A stretch of 64,000 nucleotides of DNA from Sphingobacterium pedocola (GCF_015209965.1 NZ_MU158689.1:1476835-1540834); one strand, 5' to 3'. Shown: positions 35,188 to 43,681, counted from the stretch's first letter. Program-made: numbers and translations. Notes: generated by a model from the sequence alone, not told the origin.

Positions 35188-36051
35188 TTATTTTTCATAT
35201 ATCAAGCTGTTAAGTTTAATAATAGCTTCAGGAAGGCGTGTGCTGAAATTAATCAATAAAGGGCCGTTCATCTGTATAATACGTTTGTGTTTACCGGCCT
35301 CGGTTGTCCGCACTCCCGGCATCTTGAGTATGGCATCCTTCCCTCCTAAGCTGCTCAGTCCAAAATCGAAAAGCAGGATGACATCGGGATTAGCTTTGAC
35401 CAGGGATTCGGTGGTATACGGTTTGAAATCCGCAAATTCCTGTACCGCATTGCGGGCCCCTGCCAGGGTTATTATTGCATCAAGGCTGCTACCTTTACCA
35501 GCTACACTCATCGTACCTGTACCCCGTGCATAAATAAACAGCACTTTCGCTTTTTTTCCGTCGGCTTTTTTGGCTACTGCATCTTTTACCGCCTGCAACT
35601 CCCGCTGTACCTTGGCGATCAGCTCTTTTCCTTTATCGTCTGCATGTAAAGCCTGCGCAACGGCATCTATATAGCGTATGGCGCCTTTCTCCGAGAATTC
35701 CTGCTTGATCTCTACCACACGGATACCGGCGGATTTCAATTGGCTCATGATTCCCGCGGGCACATCACCTGCCGGAGCCAGAATAAGATCAGGACGATAA
35801 GCCATAAGTCCCTCAGTTGAAACCGACCTATTCTTACTTACCCGTGGTAACTGCGCTGCTTCGGCCGGCGATACACTCGTTACATCGGTAGCAACAATAG
35901 ATGCCCCATATCCCATCGCATAAACGGTCTCCGTCAATGCACTGCTCAGTGTAATGATGCGTTGTGGAACTGTTGCTACAGCAGCGGACACCCACCCGAT
36001 AAGAAAAAAAACAACTGTTATCCGTACCTGTATAATTCTATTTTTCAACAT
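35188..36051 (-). CDS. hmuT: Heme ABC transporter periplasmic binding protein
   Basis: The 287-residue protein has a signal peptide (about 1-26) and a class III periplasmic binding fold. Motifs typical of HmuT are RIITLSSALTETVYAMGYGASIVATD near the N-terminus, the SVSTEGLMAYRPDLILAPAGDV segment, and the second-lobe sequences GKGSSLDAIITLAGARNAV and YTTESLVKANPDVILLFD. It is the first gene of the importer operon, with the TonB receptor gene divergent from it over a 315-base spacer. It should receive heme in the periplasm and pass it to HmuU. The protein is of normal length and looks intact. Confidence 0.9.
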   Translation of the reverse strand: MLKNRIIQVRITVVFFLIGWVSAAVATVPQRIITLSSALTETVYAMGYGASIVATDVTSVSPAEAAQLPRVSKNRSVSTEGLMAYRPDLILAPAGDVPAGIMSQLKSAGIRVVEIKQEFSEKGAIRYIDAVAQALHADDKGKELIAKVQRELQAVKDAVAKKADGKKAKVLFIYARGTGTMSVAGKGSSLDAIITLAGARNAVQEFADFKPYTTESLVKANPDVILLFDFGLSSLGGKDAILKMPGVRTTEAGKHKRIIQMNGPLLINFSTRLPEAIIKLNSLIYEK

Positions 36052-36338
36052 ATTATATAAATTGTTTTTACGTTGATTTTGTCACCCTGACACCAGGAAG
36101 GATCTTCTCCATCTCAACAGTATTAAAGTACAAATCAATCAATAATAAGTCTAAATAAAAATTTTAAAAATACGAATACAATGGAGTAAAAAATAGTAAA
36201 AACAACAATAAAATACTCAATTACAATTATTTAACAACAAAATACCCCTGTATTAAATTGCAATAAATATCAATTTTCAGATAAGATTTATCAGATTTCA
36301 TAGATATAATATCAGAAACATTCCCTTGTTTTGTAACA
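36052..36338. other. Divergent regulatory region between hmuT and the TonB receptor gene
   Basis: A very AT-rich spacer. At 36080-36104 it holds TGTCACCCTGACACC followed by AGGAAGGATCT, a diverged copy of the dispersed TGTCATCCTGA...GAAGGATCT repeat. Promoters for both directions must lie here but no exact consensus match was found. The Fur-box-like site lies at its right end. Confidence 0.55.
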
Positions 36339-36361
36339 TTATTTAGAATGATTAAAAATAA
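36339..36361. promoter_or_regulatory. Fur-box-like palindrome before the TonB receptor gene
   Basis: A 23-bp site with arms TTATTTAGAAT and ATTAAAAATAA around a central G; 9 of 11 arm pairs are complementary. It lies 5 bases before the GTG and 38 bases before the ATG considered as starts of the receptor gene. That favours the downstream ATG unless the leader is very short. Confidence 0.65.
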
Positions 36362-36366
36362 AAATA

Positions 36367-38745
36367 GTGAGTCAAGCTATATTTTTGGTAAAGTCAACGA
36401 TGTGCATCATCGGCTTATTCTTTTTCAGTTTACCGGCCTATACCCAAGGGCTGCACCAGATCCGGGGGCGTGTGCTCGATGAGTCCGGGAATCCGGTCGT
36501 ACAGGCCACCGTCGTGCTCCTTCCCGATCAGCATACAACGATTACCGATAATGATGGCCGGTTTTCTTTCACAAAACTATATGAAGGCACCTATCAAGTA
36601 CGGATCAGCTGCGTGGGCTATCATCAGATCGAACAGGATTTGCCTTTGGAAAAGTCACGCACTGTAGAACTGGTCTTGAAATCCAATGAAGCCAGCATTG
36701 CCGAAGTGTCCGTTCAGGAGCGGCAGCGAAGCGTTGACAACCTCATCAAAGCCGAAAATTCAGCTATGCCGGTCAAGGTAATTACCCGACGGGAAATCGA
36801 GCTCATGGGCAGCCGACGCTTGGACGAGGTGTTAAAGGAACAGACCGGTATCGCCGTTGTCAATGATATTGCAGGAGGTACACGCGCGATCGGTGTACAG
36901 GTGCAAGGCTTCAGCAGCAACTATGTCATGGTACTCATCGACGGACAGCCTATGCTCGGCCGCAATAGCGGCAACTTTGACCTTTCGCGCATCTCCGTAA
37001 CGAATATCGAACGCATCGAAGTCATTAAGGGAGCCACCTCCTGCCTCTACGGCAGCGATGCCTTAGGAGGAGCTATTAATATTATTACGCGACATGGCGC
37101 CGTGGCACCTCAGGCGCACGCCTCGCTGCTCTATGGTAGTCAGAATATTGTAGACGCTACACTAGAAGGTGAAACTCCTTTCGCTAACCAACGTGGTTCC
37201 GTAGTCGTTTCGGGCAACTATTACCGTACAGATGGTTTCAATACCGATCCCAGATACCTTACCGGTGAAAGCACAACGGTACCTCCCAGTCAGGATTATA
37301 GCGTTCAGGGGCGCACACGCTATCGCATCAGCAAAAACGGAACAATCGGCCTTACCGGCCGTTATGCGGCACGTCGTTCCAAAATGATCAATGGTTGGTC
37401 TGAAGATATGACGATCAACGATAAGCAGCTGATTCAAGACGTTAATTTATCTGGCAGTTACGACCATACCTTCAGCAACGGCCTACGCAGCATGACACGT
37501 TATTATTTTACCCGCGTTCATACAGATATACAGGCCGACTGGGTGCGGCAAGGTGTGCTGGCCAGCGCAGAAGAATTTGGGCAGCAGGTACACCGTGTCG
37601 AGCAGCAGTTTGCCTATAGCCTAATCAACAGTCTTAAGTTTACCGGAGGTTTAGGCGGAAGCATGGAAGTTATGGATGATCAGGACCTTGACGATAAGCG
37701 GTCGCTCAATACCGCTTTTGCTTTTCTACAGACCGAATGGAAGCCCATGGATCGTATGTTGACCACATTGGGTCTGCGCTACGATTACACCAATGTATAC
37801 GATGGCCGCCTCAGCCCGAGTTTCGGATTACAGTATCACATCAGCCCCACCCTCTTGGCGAAGGCTGGCGTAGGTGCCGGATTTAAGGCACCGGATTACA
37901 AAATGCGTTATCAGGTCTTTTTTAATCCGCAGGCCAATTACCTTGTAGTGGGTACCGACCGGGTCGCCGATGTAATCCATGCGATGGAAACTAGCGGGGA
38001 GCTCAGCTCGAAGAACAGCTATATGCTCAACCGCGTAGCTGGAAATTTGAAGGCCGAAAAAAGTTTATCCAACAATATCAGCTTGGTATGGACCCCGACT
38101 CCAAAATGGCAAAATGAAGTTTCGGTCTTCTACCATCGTATCAACAACCAGATCAACTCGGTTATTGTTGGTACGACAACCTCATTTTCGCAAATATATA
38201 CTTACCGGAATCTCCCCCAAGCGGTCAACAAGGGGTTTGAAGTTTCCACTACGTACCAAGCTACGCGCGATCTACAGCTTTCCGCGGGTTATCAATACCT
38301 CATCGCCAAAGATCTCAGTGTACTGGATAGCATCCGCGCCGGCCGATGGCCTTATAATCAAACCATTAATAATCCGGCAACGGGCGAATCCCGGGAGCCT
38401 ACCGTAAAGGATTATTGGGGTATAGAAGACCGCTCGCGCCATATGGTCAACCTCAAAGCACTTTATACCTATCGACCTTGGGATACGAACTTTAATCTAC
38501 GCGCTAATGTCCGCGGCAAATACCCTTTTCAGGAGACGACCACCAATCAGTTTATTGATGAGTTTGATGAATTTGTACCATATCATGTCCTGCTTAACTT
38601 AACAATAGAAAAAAGCTTATGGAACAGAAAGTTAACCTTACGGTTAATAGCGGATAATCTGCTCAACTTCACACACCGCAATATGCTTGGTCAGCCAGGT
38701 AGGGTCATACTAGGTGGGGTAAGTTATCGGTGGGTTAGAGACTAG
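36367..38745 (+). CDS. hmuR: TonB-dependent heme receptor (HmuR-like)
   Basis: The 792-residue outer membrane receptor has a signal peptide (up to about residue 27, YTQG) and an N-terminal carboxypeptidase-like domain (about 30-112, IRGRVLDESGNPVVQATVVLLPD). A plug follows (about 130-245, KAENSAMPVKVITRREIELMGSRRLDEVL and RIEVIKGATSCLYGSDALGGAINIIT in sequence), then a beta-barrel ending in YRWVRD. HmuR-type receptors take heme from HmuY and import it with TonB energy. The frame begins at GTG 36367; ATG 36400 gives a shorter signal peptide and clears the Fur-box-like site. The stop codon lies inside a 14-bp tandem repeat. Heme specificity rests on the hmu context. Confidence 0.88.
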   Translation: MSQAIFLVKSTMCIIGLFFFSLPAYTQGLHQIRGRVLDESGNPVVQATVVLLPDQHTTITDNDGRFSFTKLYEGTYQVRISCVGYHQIEQDLPLEKSRTVELVLKSNEASIAEVSVQERQRSVDNLIKAENSAMPVKVITRREIELMGSRRLDEVLKEQTGIAVVNDIAGGTRAIGVQVQGFSSNYVMVLIDGQPMLGRNSGNFDLSRISVTNIERIEVIKGATSCLYGSDALGGAINIITRHGAVAPQAHASLLYGSQNIVDATLEGETPFANQRGSVVVSGNYYRTDGFNTDPRYLTGESTTVPPSQDYSVQGRTRYRISKNGTIGLTGRYAARRSKMINGWSEDMTINDKQLIQDVNLSGSYDHTFSNGLRSMTRYYFTRVHTDIQADWVRQGVLASAEEFGQQVHRVEQQFAYSLINSLKFTGGLGGSMEVMDDQDLDDKRSLNTAFAFLQTEWKPMDRMLTTLGLRYDYTNVYDGRLSPSFGLQYHISPTLLAKAGVGAGFKAPDYKMRYQVFFNPQANYLVVGTDRVADVIHAMETSGELSSKNSYMLNRVAGNLKAEKSLSNNISLVWTPTPKWQNEVSVFYHRINNQINSVIVGTTTSFSQIYTYRNLPQAVNKGFEVSTTYQATRDLQLSAGYQYLIAKDLSVLDSIRAGRWPYNQTINNPATGESREPTVKDYWGIEDRSRHMVNLKALYTYRPWDTNFNLRANVRGKYPFQETTTNQFIDEFDEFVPYHVLLNLTIEKSLWNRKLTLRLIADNLLNFTHRNMLGQPGRVILGGVSYRWVRD

Positions 38746-38775
38746 GGGTTAGAGACTAGGGGTTAGAGACTAGGG
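38734..38775 (+). repeat. Three 14-bp tandem repeats across the receptor stop codon
   Basis: GTTAGAGACTAGGG occurs three times (38734-38747, 38748-38761, 38762-38775). The TAG of the receptor gene is in the first copy. The unit is twice seven bases, like the heptamer arrays nearby, and may have grown by slippage. Confidence 0.92.
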
Positions 38776-38846
38776 TAAAGTTGTAAAGATCAGTGCTTAA
38801 AATGATTTCTGCAGTGTGCTATACTTTACGGTTAGCCGACTTTACA

Positions 38847-38895
38847 AATACTTAATACTTAATACTCAATACTCACTACTTAATACTCAATACTA
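38847..38895 (+). repeat. Heptanucleotide array directly upstream of the first hmuY gene
   Basis: Seven consecutive 7-base units: AATACTT twice, AATACTC twice, ACTACTT, AATACTC, AATACTA. The array ends 8 bases before the ATG at 38904, followed by ATATAAAA. It therefore occupies the promoter or leader. A change in unit number would alter promoter spacing or leader length. Confidence 0.9.
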
Positions 38896-38903
38896 ATATA
38901 AAA

Positions 38904-39635
38904 ATGAAAACACTACAAATAATACTAAATGAATGCCGGAGTATCTTCTTGCTGGGCAAGGTATGTTTCGGACTGCTGTTTGTTCTGTCGCTTGCTTCCT
39001 GCGGTAAAGATGAAGATCCTCGGCCGGCACTGGAGGACGGAAAAAGTACCGTTATCTACGATTTGGCAGGTGATCTGGAAGCGTCCATGGCCGAGGGTGT
39101 GGAAGGGAAGGAAAAACGCCCTTTTTATACTTTTCTTTTCCGGTTCCGCGATCAGAAGCAAATCTGGATCAAAACCAAGCAGGATTCTTTGCAATGGCTT
39201 AAAACGAAAGATTGGGATATTGCCTTCACCGGCCCGTATAATTCGGAGGTGTATGTTAACAATGCCCAGTATCAGTTTAATCCTGGATTTGAAGGAGAAG
39301 CGACCAGTACGGCTGTTATCAAACTGGATCAATCCTACGAAGCTGTCAGCACCGCGCCTGATGATGCCGAATTTGATCAAAGCGAAGTGACCAAAATCGG
39401 ATGGGCATCTTCGGAATCATCCTACGGCTGGTTTCGGTATAGCTTAAGTACCCATATTATGCAGGCTTTGCCCAACAGAACCTATGTAATCCGGTTGCCC
39501 GACGGCAAATACGCCAAGTTACAGCTTATCAATGCCTATAAAGGCAATCCGCCAGCAGTAACGAATATGAATTGGCCGGCCCCCTATTTCACCTTCCGGT
39601 ATTACGTACAACAGGATGGCAGCAAGAATCTATAG
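38904..39635 (+). CDS. HmuY-like heme-binding lipoprotein, first copy
   Basis: The 243-residue product has a lipoprotein signal peptide with cysteine at about residue 33 (SLASCGKDEDPRP). The mature part fits the HmuY family: WLKTKDWDIAFTGPYNSEVYVNN in sequence, then the region IGWASSESSYGWFRYSLSTHIMQALPNRTYVIRLPDGKYAKLQLINAYKG and a closing aromatic strand (YFTFRYYVQQDG). HmuY proteins are surface hemophores that capture heme and hand it to an HmuR receptor, here the gene just upstream. It is the first of four related genes in a row, each different in sequence. Which residues bind heme cannot be assigned; His and Met lie in STHIMQAL. Confidence 0.85.
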   Translation: MKTLQIILNECRSIFLLGKVCFGLLFVLSLASCGKDEDPRPALEDGKSTVIYDLAGDLEASMAEGVEGKEKRPFYTFLFRFRDQKQIWIKTKQDSLQWLKTKDWDIAFTGPYNSEVYVNNAQYQFNPGFEGEATSTAVIKLDQSYEAVSTAPDDAEFDQSEVTKIGWASSESSYGWFRYSLSTHIMQALPNRTYVIRLPDGKYAKLQLINAYKGNPPAVTNMNWPAPYFTFRYYVQQDGSKNL

Positions 39636-39674
39636 GGATTGGTAATTGGTGACTTCCCGAAGGTAACATATCAT

Positions 39675-39761
39675 CGTCATCGCGAACCTGAAGAACGAAG
39701 GTGCAGCGATCTAATTACGTCAAAAACACAGATCGCTGCGTCTTTCTTCCTCGCGATGACG
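39675..39761. repeat. REP-like long hairpin between hmuY copies 1 and 2
   Basis: Two arms of about 32 bases (39675-39712, starting CGTCATCGCGA, and 39730-39761, ending TCGCGATGACG) pair with few mismatches, including AGCGATCT with AGATCGCT. The ends resemble the widespread CGTCATTGCGAG-type dispersed palindrome. It probably derives from a REP-type element and may also end transcription. Confidence 0.8.
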
Positions 39762-39773
39762 CTATTATTTACT

Positions 39774-39858
39774 CGTCAGAACGAGGAATACGACGCGGCA
39801 GTCTTTTCAAAACTTATAATAATAAGATTGCTTCTTCGCTACGCTCATCGCAATGACG
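39774..39858. repeat. Second REP-like hairpin, CGTCATTGCGA family
   Basis: A left arm near 39774-39803 (CGTCAGAACGAGGAA, somewhat decayed) pairs with the right arm 39825-39858, whose complement reads CGTCATTGCGATGAGCGTAG then CGAAGAAGCAATCT. This is the known dispersed palindrome type of many Bacteroidota. Together with 39675-39761 it makes a double element filling most of the gap. Confidence 0.75.
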
Positions 39859-39905
39859 TGTTATACTTAATACTTAATACTCAATAGTTTAATAATAAAC
39901 ATATT

Positions 39906-39954
39906 AATACTTAATACTTAATACTTAATACTTAATACTTAATACTTAATACTA
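39906..39954 (+). repeat. Heptanucleotide array directly upstream of the second hmuY gene
   Basis: Six perfect AATACTT units and one AATACTA, again seven in all, ending 8 bases before the ATG at 39963 with the same ATATAAAA spacer as the first array. A shorter, interrupted run of the same unit lies at about 39864-39886. Confidence 0.92.
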
Positions 39955-39962
39955 ATATAAAA

Positions 39963-40646
39963 ATGAACAAACTATTTAAAATTGCCGCACTAGCATGTGC
40001 ATTGACTGTAGGATTTACCGCGTGTGACAAACATGCCGAGACACCGTTAGAACAGGAATACCAAGCCAAGGTAATGGTAAAAGATGGCGAGACAAAAGAC
40101 CTGGCCAATGTCTCTACCACCGTTAACACAAAAGGCACCATTCGTCGGAGCGGAGATGTGTATGCGCTACGTAATTTCAGACAGTTTACCATTGGTGAAA
40201 ATGGAAGTGCTACAGAAACCGCGGCTACTAATTTCTACTTTGATTTTAAAGAGAATGATGGTGTAAACGCCGCCAATAGTCCATTAATTCTACCTGCTAC
40301 GACAGCTGCAAAATTGATTGCCAACGCAGATAAAGGTTACACCTTATATTATATCGACAAGGCATTCGAAGAAGTCAGTGCGAATGACAATTACCTCCCC
40401 GCTGCGGAAAACACATTAGGTTTGCAATCTGCCTATGCACCAAATGTCATTGGTTGGGCGAGTTACACCGGTGGACCAAAACATCAAGTTATCCCTGTAG
40501 AAAACCGGACAATCGTTATTTTTAAAGACGGCAAAGCATTCTTTAAACTAAGAGTAAACAGTGTTTATTCCAACGGAGAACCGGAGAAAGAAGAAGCGCC
40601 TACCAACTATTTTTACTATTCCATAGACTATCAGGAATTCAAATAG
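39963..40646 (+). CDS. HmuY-like lipoprotein, second copy
   Basis: The 227-residue product has a lipoprotein signal peptide (MNKLFKIAALACALTVGFTAC, cysteine at residue 21). It shows the family features FYFDFKENDGVNAANSPLI, KLIANADKGYTLYYIDKAFEEVSANDN, IGWASYTGGPKHQVIPVENRTIVIFKDGKAFFKLRVNSVYSNGE (in sequence) and a final strand YFYYSIDYQEFK. The WDIAF motif of the first copy is not present. It is probably a second surface heme-binding protein with a different ligand site. It has its own heptamer-bearing leader and is followed by a hairpin, so it may be transcribed separately. Confidence 0.8.
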   Translation: MNKLFKIAALACALTVGFTACDKHAETPLEQEYQAKVMVKDGETKDLANVSTTVNTKGTIRRSGDVYALRNFRQFTIGENGSATETAATNFYFDFKENDGVNAANSPLILPATTAAKLIANADKGYTLYYIDKAFEEVSANDNYLPAAENTLGLQSAYAPNVIGWASYTGGPKHQVIPVENRTIVIFKDGKAFFKLRVNSVYSNGEPEKEEAPTNYFYYSIDYQEFK

Positions 40647-40659
40647 ATTCCACAACATC

Positions 40660-40705
40660 AGAGGCGCAGTAATAATCTTCGATACCCCTTCGGAGCCGCG
40701 CCTCT
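40660..40705 (+). terminator. Hairpin after the second hmuY gene
   Basis: Eight-base arms AGAGGCGC (40660-40667) and GCGCCTCT (40698-40705) enclose 30 bases and are followed by ACTTTTATA. A plausible terminator that separates the second and third hmuY units. Confidence 0.55.
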
Positions 40706-40755
40706 ACTTTTATAAGGCCGAATTTCATAAACAAACTTTAGTTGTCCTTAGATTA

Positions 40756-40778
40756 TTATTTAGAAACAGTATAAATAA
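40756..40778. promoter_or_regulatory. Fur-box-like palindrome, distal site of the third hmuY gene
   Basis: Arms TTATTTAGAAA and AGTATAAATAA around a central C; 8 of 11 pairs are complementary. It lies 106 bases before the ATG at 40885, with a stronger site at 40849. Confidence 0.55.
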
Positions 40779-40848
40779 AAATCACTTTTCATACATCAAA
40801 TATCAATTTTCATACATCGATATGATAAAACAGACGTTACCTTTACTA

Positions 40849-40871
40849 TTATTTAGAATCATTACAAATAA
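40849..40871. promoter_or_regulatory. Fur-box-like palindrome, proximal site of the third hmuY gene
   Basis: Arms TTATTTAGAAT and ATTACAAATAA around a central C; 9 of 11 pairs are complementary. It ends 13 bases before the ATG at 40885, so bound repressor would cover the transcription start region. Confidence 0.65.
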
Positions 40872-40884
40872 ATAACCGACAAAT

Positions 40885-41682
40885 ATGAATAAGAAAGTTA
40901 TAAACGCAGTCATCAAAGGTAAATACCTTATCCTTGCTTTTTTGCTTATTGGCATCGCTTCTTCCTGCGATAAGGGCAGCGACCCCAAGCCCGATGATGA
41001 AGTCGTCCCGCCAGATGATACAACGCCTACAGATGAAAGCATGTTTTATAAGCTGCATCGGGTAGAGAACTATCAGGGTACGCAGGATAATGACGGTGTC
41101 AACGCCGCGCCTACTATTTTCTTCAGTCTCGAAACCAAGAAACCTGTGGAAGAAAAATACAAACAGACCAACCGTTGGGACGTTGCGTTCAGCAGCTTGT
41201 TCAACAGCTTTCTGTCGGGCAATAATGGCACCAATTCCACCAATTCCGGTTACGGCAATGCAGCCCGGGGCGGCATCATGATCGTAGAAAAGCCATTTGA
41301 TGAAGTGGTCAATATTCCCACCGACAGTGAATTCAAAACCGCAGGCGACCTGATTGGTACAGATGACTACGGCGACTACGGCGAGGGTATGGGCTGGTAC
41401 CTTTATGATTTTTATGGCACCATTATGCGAAACGGCGCTGTACAGGATGCCCACGTCGCGTATGCCTTAGGCAACCCCCTCACGATGAAAAACGGCAGTA
41501 TCATCCCTGCACGTACGGTTATCGTCCGGACAGCCAAGGGAAACTACGCCAAGATCAAGATGATCTCCTGTTATAAGGACCTGTATACACCGGCACAATG
41601 GTACAAAGACGCACCGCATATGTTCTTTACCTTCGAGTATGTCATCGTACCAAAGGAAAGTGCCAAGTTCGAAATCAAATAA
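40885..41682 (+). CDS. HmuY-like lipoprotein, third copy
   Basis: The 265-residue product has a lipoprotein signal peptide with cysteine near residue 29 (GIASSCDKGSDPKP). Family features are TQDNDGVNAAPTIFFSLETKK, QTNRWDVAFSSLFNSFLSGNNG, a segment EGMGWYLYDFYGTIMRNG, and GSIIPARTVIVRTAKGNYAKIKMISCYKD followed by HMFFTFEYVIVPK. It starts the longest transcription unit of the hmuY cluster: two further lipoprotein genes follow within 25 and 21 bases. Two Fur-box-like palindromes upstream suggest repression by iron. It is probably a surface heme-binding protein. Confidence 0.85.
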   Translation: MNKKVINAVIKGKYLILAFLLIGIASSCDKGSDPKPDDEVVPPDDTTPTDESMFYKLHRVENYQGTQDNDGVNAAPTIFFSLETKKPVEEKYKQTNRWDVAFSSLFNSFLSGNNGTNSTNSGYGNAARGGIMIVEKPFDEVVNIPTDSEFKTAGDLIGTDDYGDYGEGMGWYLYDFYGTIMRNGAVQDAHVAYALGNPLTMKNGSIIPARTVIVRTAKGNYAKIKMISCYKDLYTPAQWYKDAPHMFFTFEYVIVPKESAKFEIK

Positions 41683-41707
41683 CAACCGTATTTAATAATA
41701 ATAAATA

Positions 41708-42499
41708 ATGAATCCAACAACCAAATTTTTAGCATGTGCCCTGCTGGGTTTCATCGGGTTGTCATCCTGTACCAAGACAGAGATCACACCCTATGAAGAA
41801 GAGCCGGCAAAACTAATCAGCAGCTACAAGATCGTCAATACGAGCAATGAACTGAAAGGTATGGTCAACGAAAAGGAAAAAACCATTACCGTAGTGATTC
41901 CTTATGGTGAGTATTACAACTCCCTGGAACCCGAGATTACCTTAGCCAGCGGCAACACCTTAAAAGCCGATGCCGATACACTGATCACCGATGTATTCGA
42001 TTACTTTGTGAACGGTCGCGATATCCTGTACCCCATTACGGATCAGCAGGGTAAGACCACGACTTTTAAGCTGATTATCAATACGCTGCAACCAACATTA
42101 GAATTTGAAGAAATCAGCACCAGTGCCAGTAGCCCTAAGATATTCGATATGTCAAATACCAGCATCATCAACACCAACTTAGGATTCCAGATATATAACA
42201 CCAACCTCCTCTATCCCTATTCTGGCAATACCGAGTTGAACAATGATCTCACCATGGGCACTGCGCTAATCGCGGAAGACGGCACAGAATATAAGTTTAA
42301 AACAGCCGGCGCCAGCCCCCGACCTGGTTATATCAATATAAACCTGGGATATATAGAAGGCTACATCGTACCGGGCAGCAGCCCACCGATATATACGATG
42401 ACGCCACCGGCCGGCCTGTACCGTTTAAAGGTGCGGTTCTACAATCGGGAAACCACCTTACAGTATCCAATCCGGATTATTTATTCAAAACCGTTATAA
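41708..42499 (+). CDS. Surface lipoprotein with Ig-like N-terminal domain, heme locus
   Basis: The 263-residue product has a lipoprotein signal peptide with cysteine at about residue 21 (GLSSCTKTEITPYEEEPAK). The next 100 residues have the pattern of DUF5018-like Ig-type domains: LISSYKIVNTSNELKGMVNEKEKTITVVIPYGEYYNSLEPEITLASG in sequence, ending KTTTFKLIINT. The C-terminal 130 residues form a second beta-rich domain ending in RFYNRETTLQYPIRIIYS. I do not recognise a specific function. It lies 25 bases after the third hmuY gene and 21 before a similar gene, so it probably works on the cell surface with the heme-binding proteins. Confidence 0.7.
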   Translation: MNPTTKFLACALLGFIGLSSCTKTEITPYEEEPAKLISSYKIVNTSNELKGMVNEKEKTITVVIPYGEYYNSLEPEITLASGNTLKADADTLITDVFDYFVNGRDILYPITDQQGKTTTFKLIINTLQPTLEFEEISTSASSPKIFDMSNTSIINTNLGFQIYNTNLLYPYSGNTELNNDLTMGTALIAEDGTEYKFKTAGASPRPGYININLGYIEGYIVPGSSPPIYTMTPPAGLYRLKVRFYNRETTLQYPIRIIYSKPL

Positions 42500-42520
42500 C
42501 AAAAGAAAAAGACATAAAAA

Positions 42521-43522
42521 ATGAACAGCATAACTATACTAAAACCTTATACTTTCTACTTGCTGGCAGGGTTGCTATGCTTTACCTCCTGCAAGAAGGA
42601 GTACGAAACCGCGCCCACACCCTATAACGAGCTGATCTCGTTCAAGGTACCCTATCTGGATGGTAAAGATACCCTCATCGGCATCATCGAAGGTGACAAT
42701 ATATCCATCTGGTGGCCTACCCTCGCCGAATACCCTTTGCCGGCAGAAGTAAAACCGGTCGTCGACATCTCCCGCAATGCGCAGGTATCACCTGCTTCGG
42801 AAGCTGCAGTCGAATTGAAAGATGGCATGAGCTACACCGTCACCGCGCAAGACGGCAGCAGCCGTACCTATACGATCAGGCTGACTGCCGAGCTGCCCCC
42901 TCCGCCGGCATTCACACAGGAATATGCGCAGCAGGTAGAAGTAGGAGATATGATTCGGCTTCATTTAGCGAACGTGGTCGGCAACGATGAGATCTTCCTA
43001 CAAAGCGAGGATAACACCGAGTATCCACTGTTACTACAGAGTCAACGCGTCTCAACATACACTAATTACATCTTAGATCAACCGGATGGCTCAGGCATAC
43101 AGGTAGGCGAATACTATGTGAAGATCAAAAACAAGTACCATACCGTGCGCAGCGAAGGCAAGTTTATCACCGTCAAAGACGAGCCTGCCCGCCCTTATCT
43201 CCTGTTCAACCATACGGATACCATCCGGGCAAAGCGGGGGGATATCCTGTCCTTTCCGGTACGGCACCTGTCACCTTCGCTAACAATGTATGGTCTTTCA
43301 GTATCCTATAAGGTGAACAACTCAGACAGGGAACTTTATTTTCCATACGTGGGTACAAACGATACCTATACCGAGTACCGTGTGCAGGTACCCGCTACAG
43401 CTCCGATTGGCACCGTAAGTGATGTGACAAACTATACTAATATTGACTTTGAAAAGCCTGACGGCGAATACGCTTGGACCGTAGCGCCATACAATCGGTA
43501 TCCTATAAAAATCGTGGAATAA
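42521..43522 (+). CDS. Surface lipoprotein with Ig-like domains, heme locus
   Basis: The 333-residue product has a lipoprotein signal peptide (LLAGLLCFTSCKKEYETAP). Its first domain resembles that of the preceding gene: NELISFKVPYLDGKDTLIGIIEGDNISIWWPT, then DGSSRTYTIRLTAE. Two more beta-rich segments follow (about 130-225 and 230-330), for example VEVGDMIRLHLANVVGNDEIFLQSED and AKRGDILSFPVRHLSPSLTMYG, which may be IPT/TIG-like or Ig-like. The two neighbouring lipoproteins may be diverged copies with different numbers of domains. The function is not known. It ends the operon begun at 40885; 159 bases separate it from the fourth hmuY gene. Confidence 0.7.
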   Translation: MNSITILKPYTFYLLAGLLCFTSCKKEYETAPTPYNELISFKVPYLDGKDTLIGIIEGDNISIWWPTLAEYPLPAEVKPVVDISRNAQVSPASEAAVELKDGMSYTVTAQDGSSRTYTIRLTAELPPPPAFTQEYAQQVEVGDMIRLHLANVVGNDEIFLQSEDNTEYPLLLQSQRVSTYTNYILDQPDGSGIQVGEYYVKIKNKYHTVRSEGKFITVKDEPARPYLLFNHTDTIRAKRGDILSFPVRHLSPSLTMYGLSVSYKVNNSDRELYFPYVGTNDTYTEYRVQVPATAPIGTVSDVTNYTNIDFEKPDGEYAWTVAPYNRYPIKIVE

Positions 43523-43681
43523 AAAAGAACAATATCGACCAAAAATAAAAAGGCCTCGGGTAGGCCAAGGAAGCAAAAGAAGGGGAAGTATGCATTCGAA
43601 CTCCACCTCCCTTTCTCTCACTCTGCTCTCCGGATGATCCGGAAAAGCGCTTAAACAATTTACTCAAATTATTTAAACAAC

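Noticed and set aside
38847-39954. Idea that the heptamer arrays are CRISPR or integron repeats
   Set aside because: Units are 7 bases with no spacers and no cas or integrase gene is present; simple tandem slippage explains them.
40849-41454. A 201-residue minus-strand frame opposite the third hmuY gene
   Set aside because: The plus strand has a lipoprotein signal and HmuY motifs; the opposite frame begins inside it and has no recognisable features.
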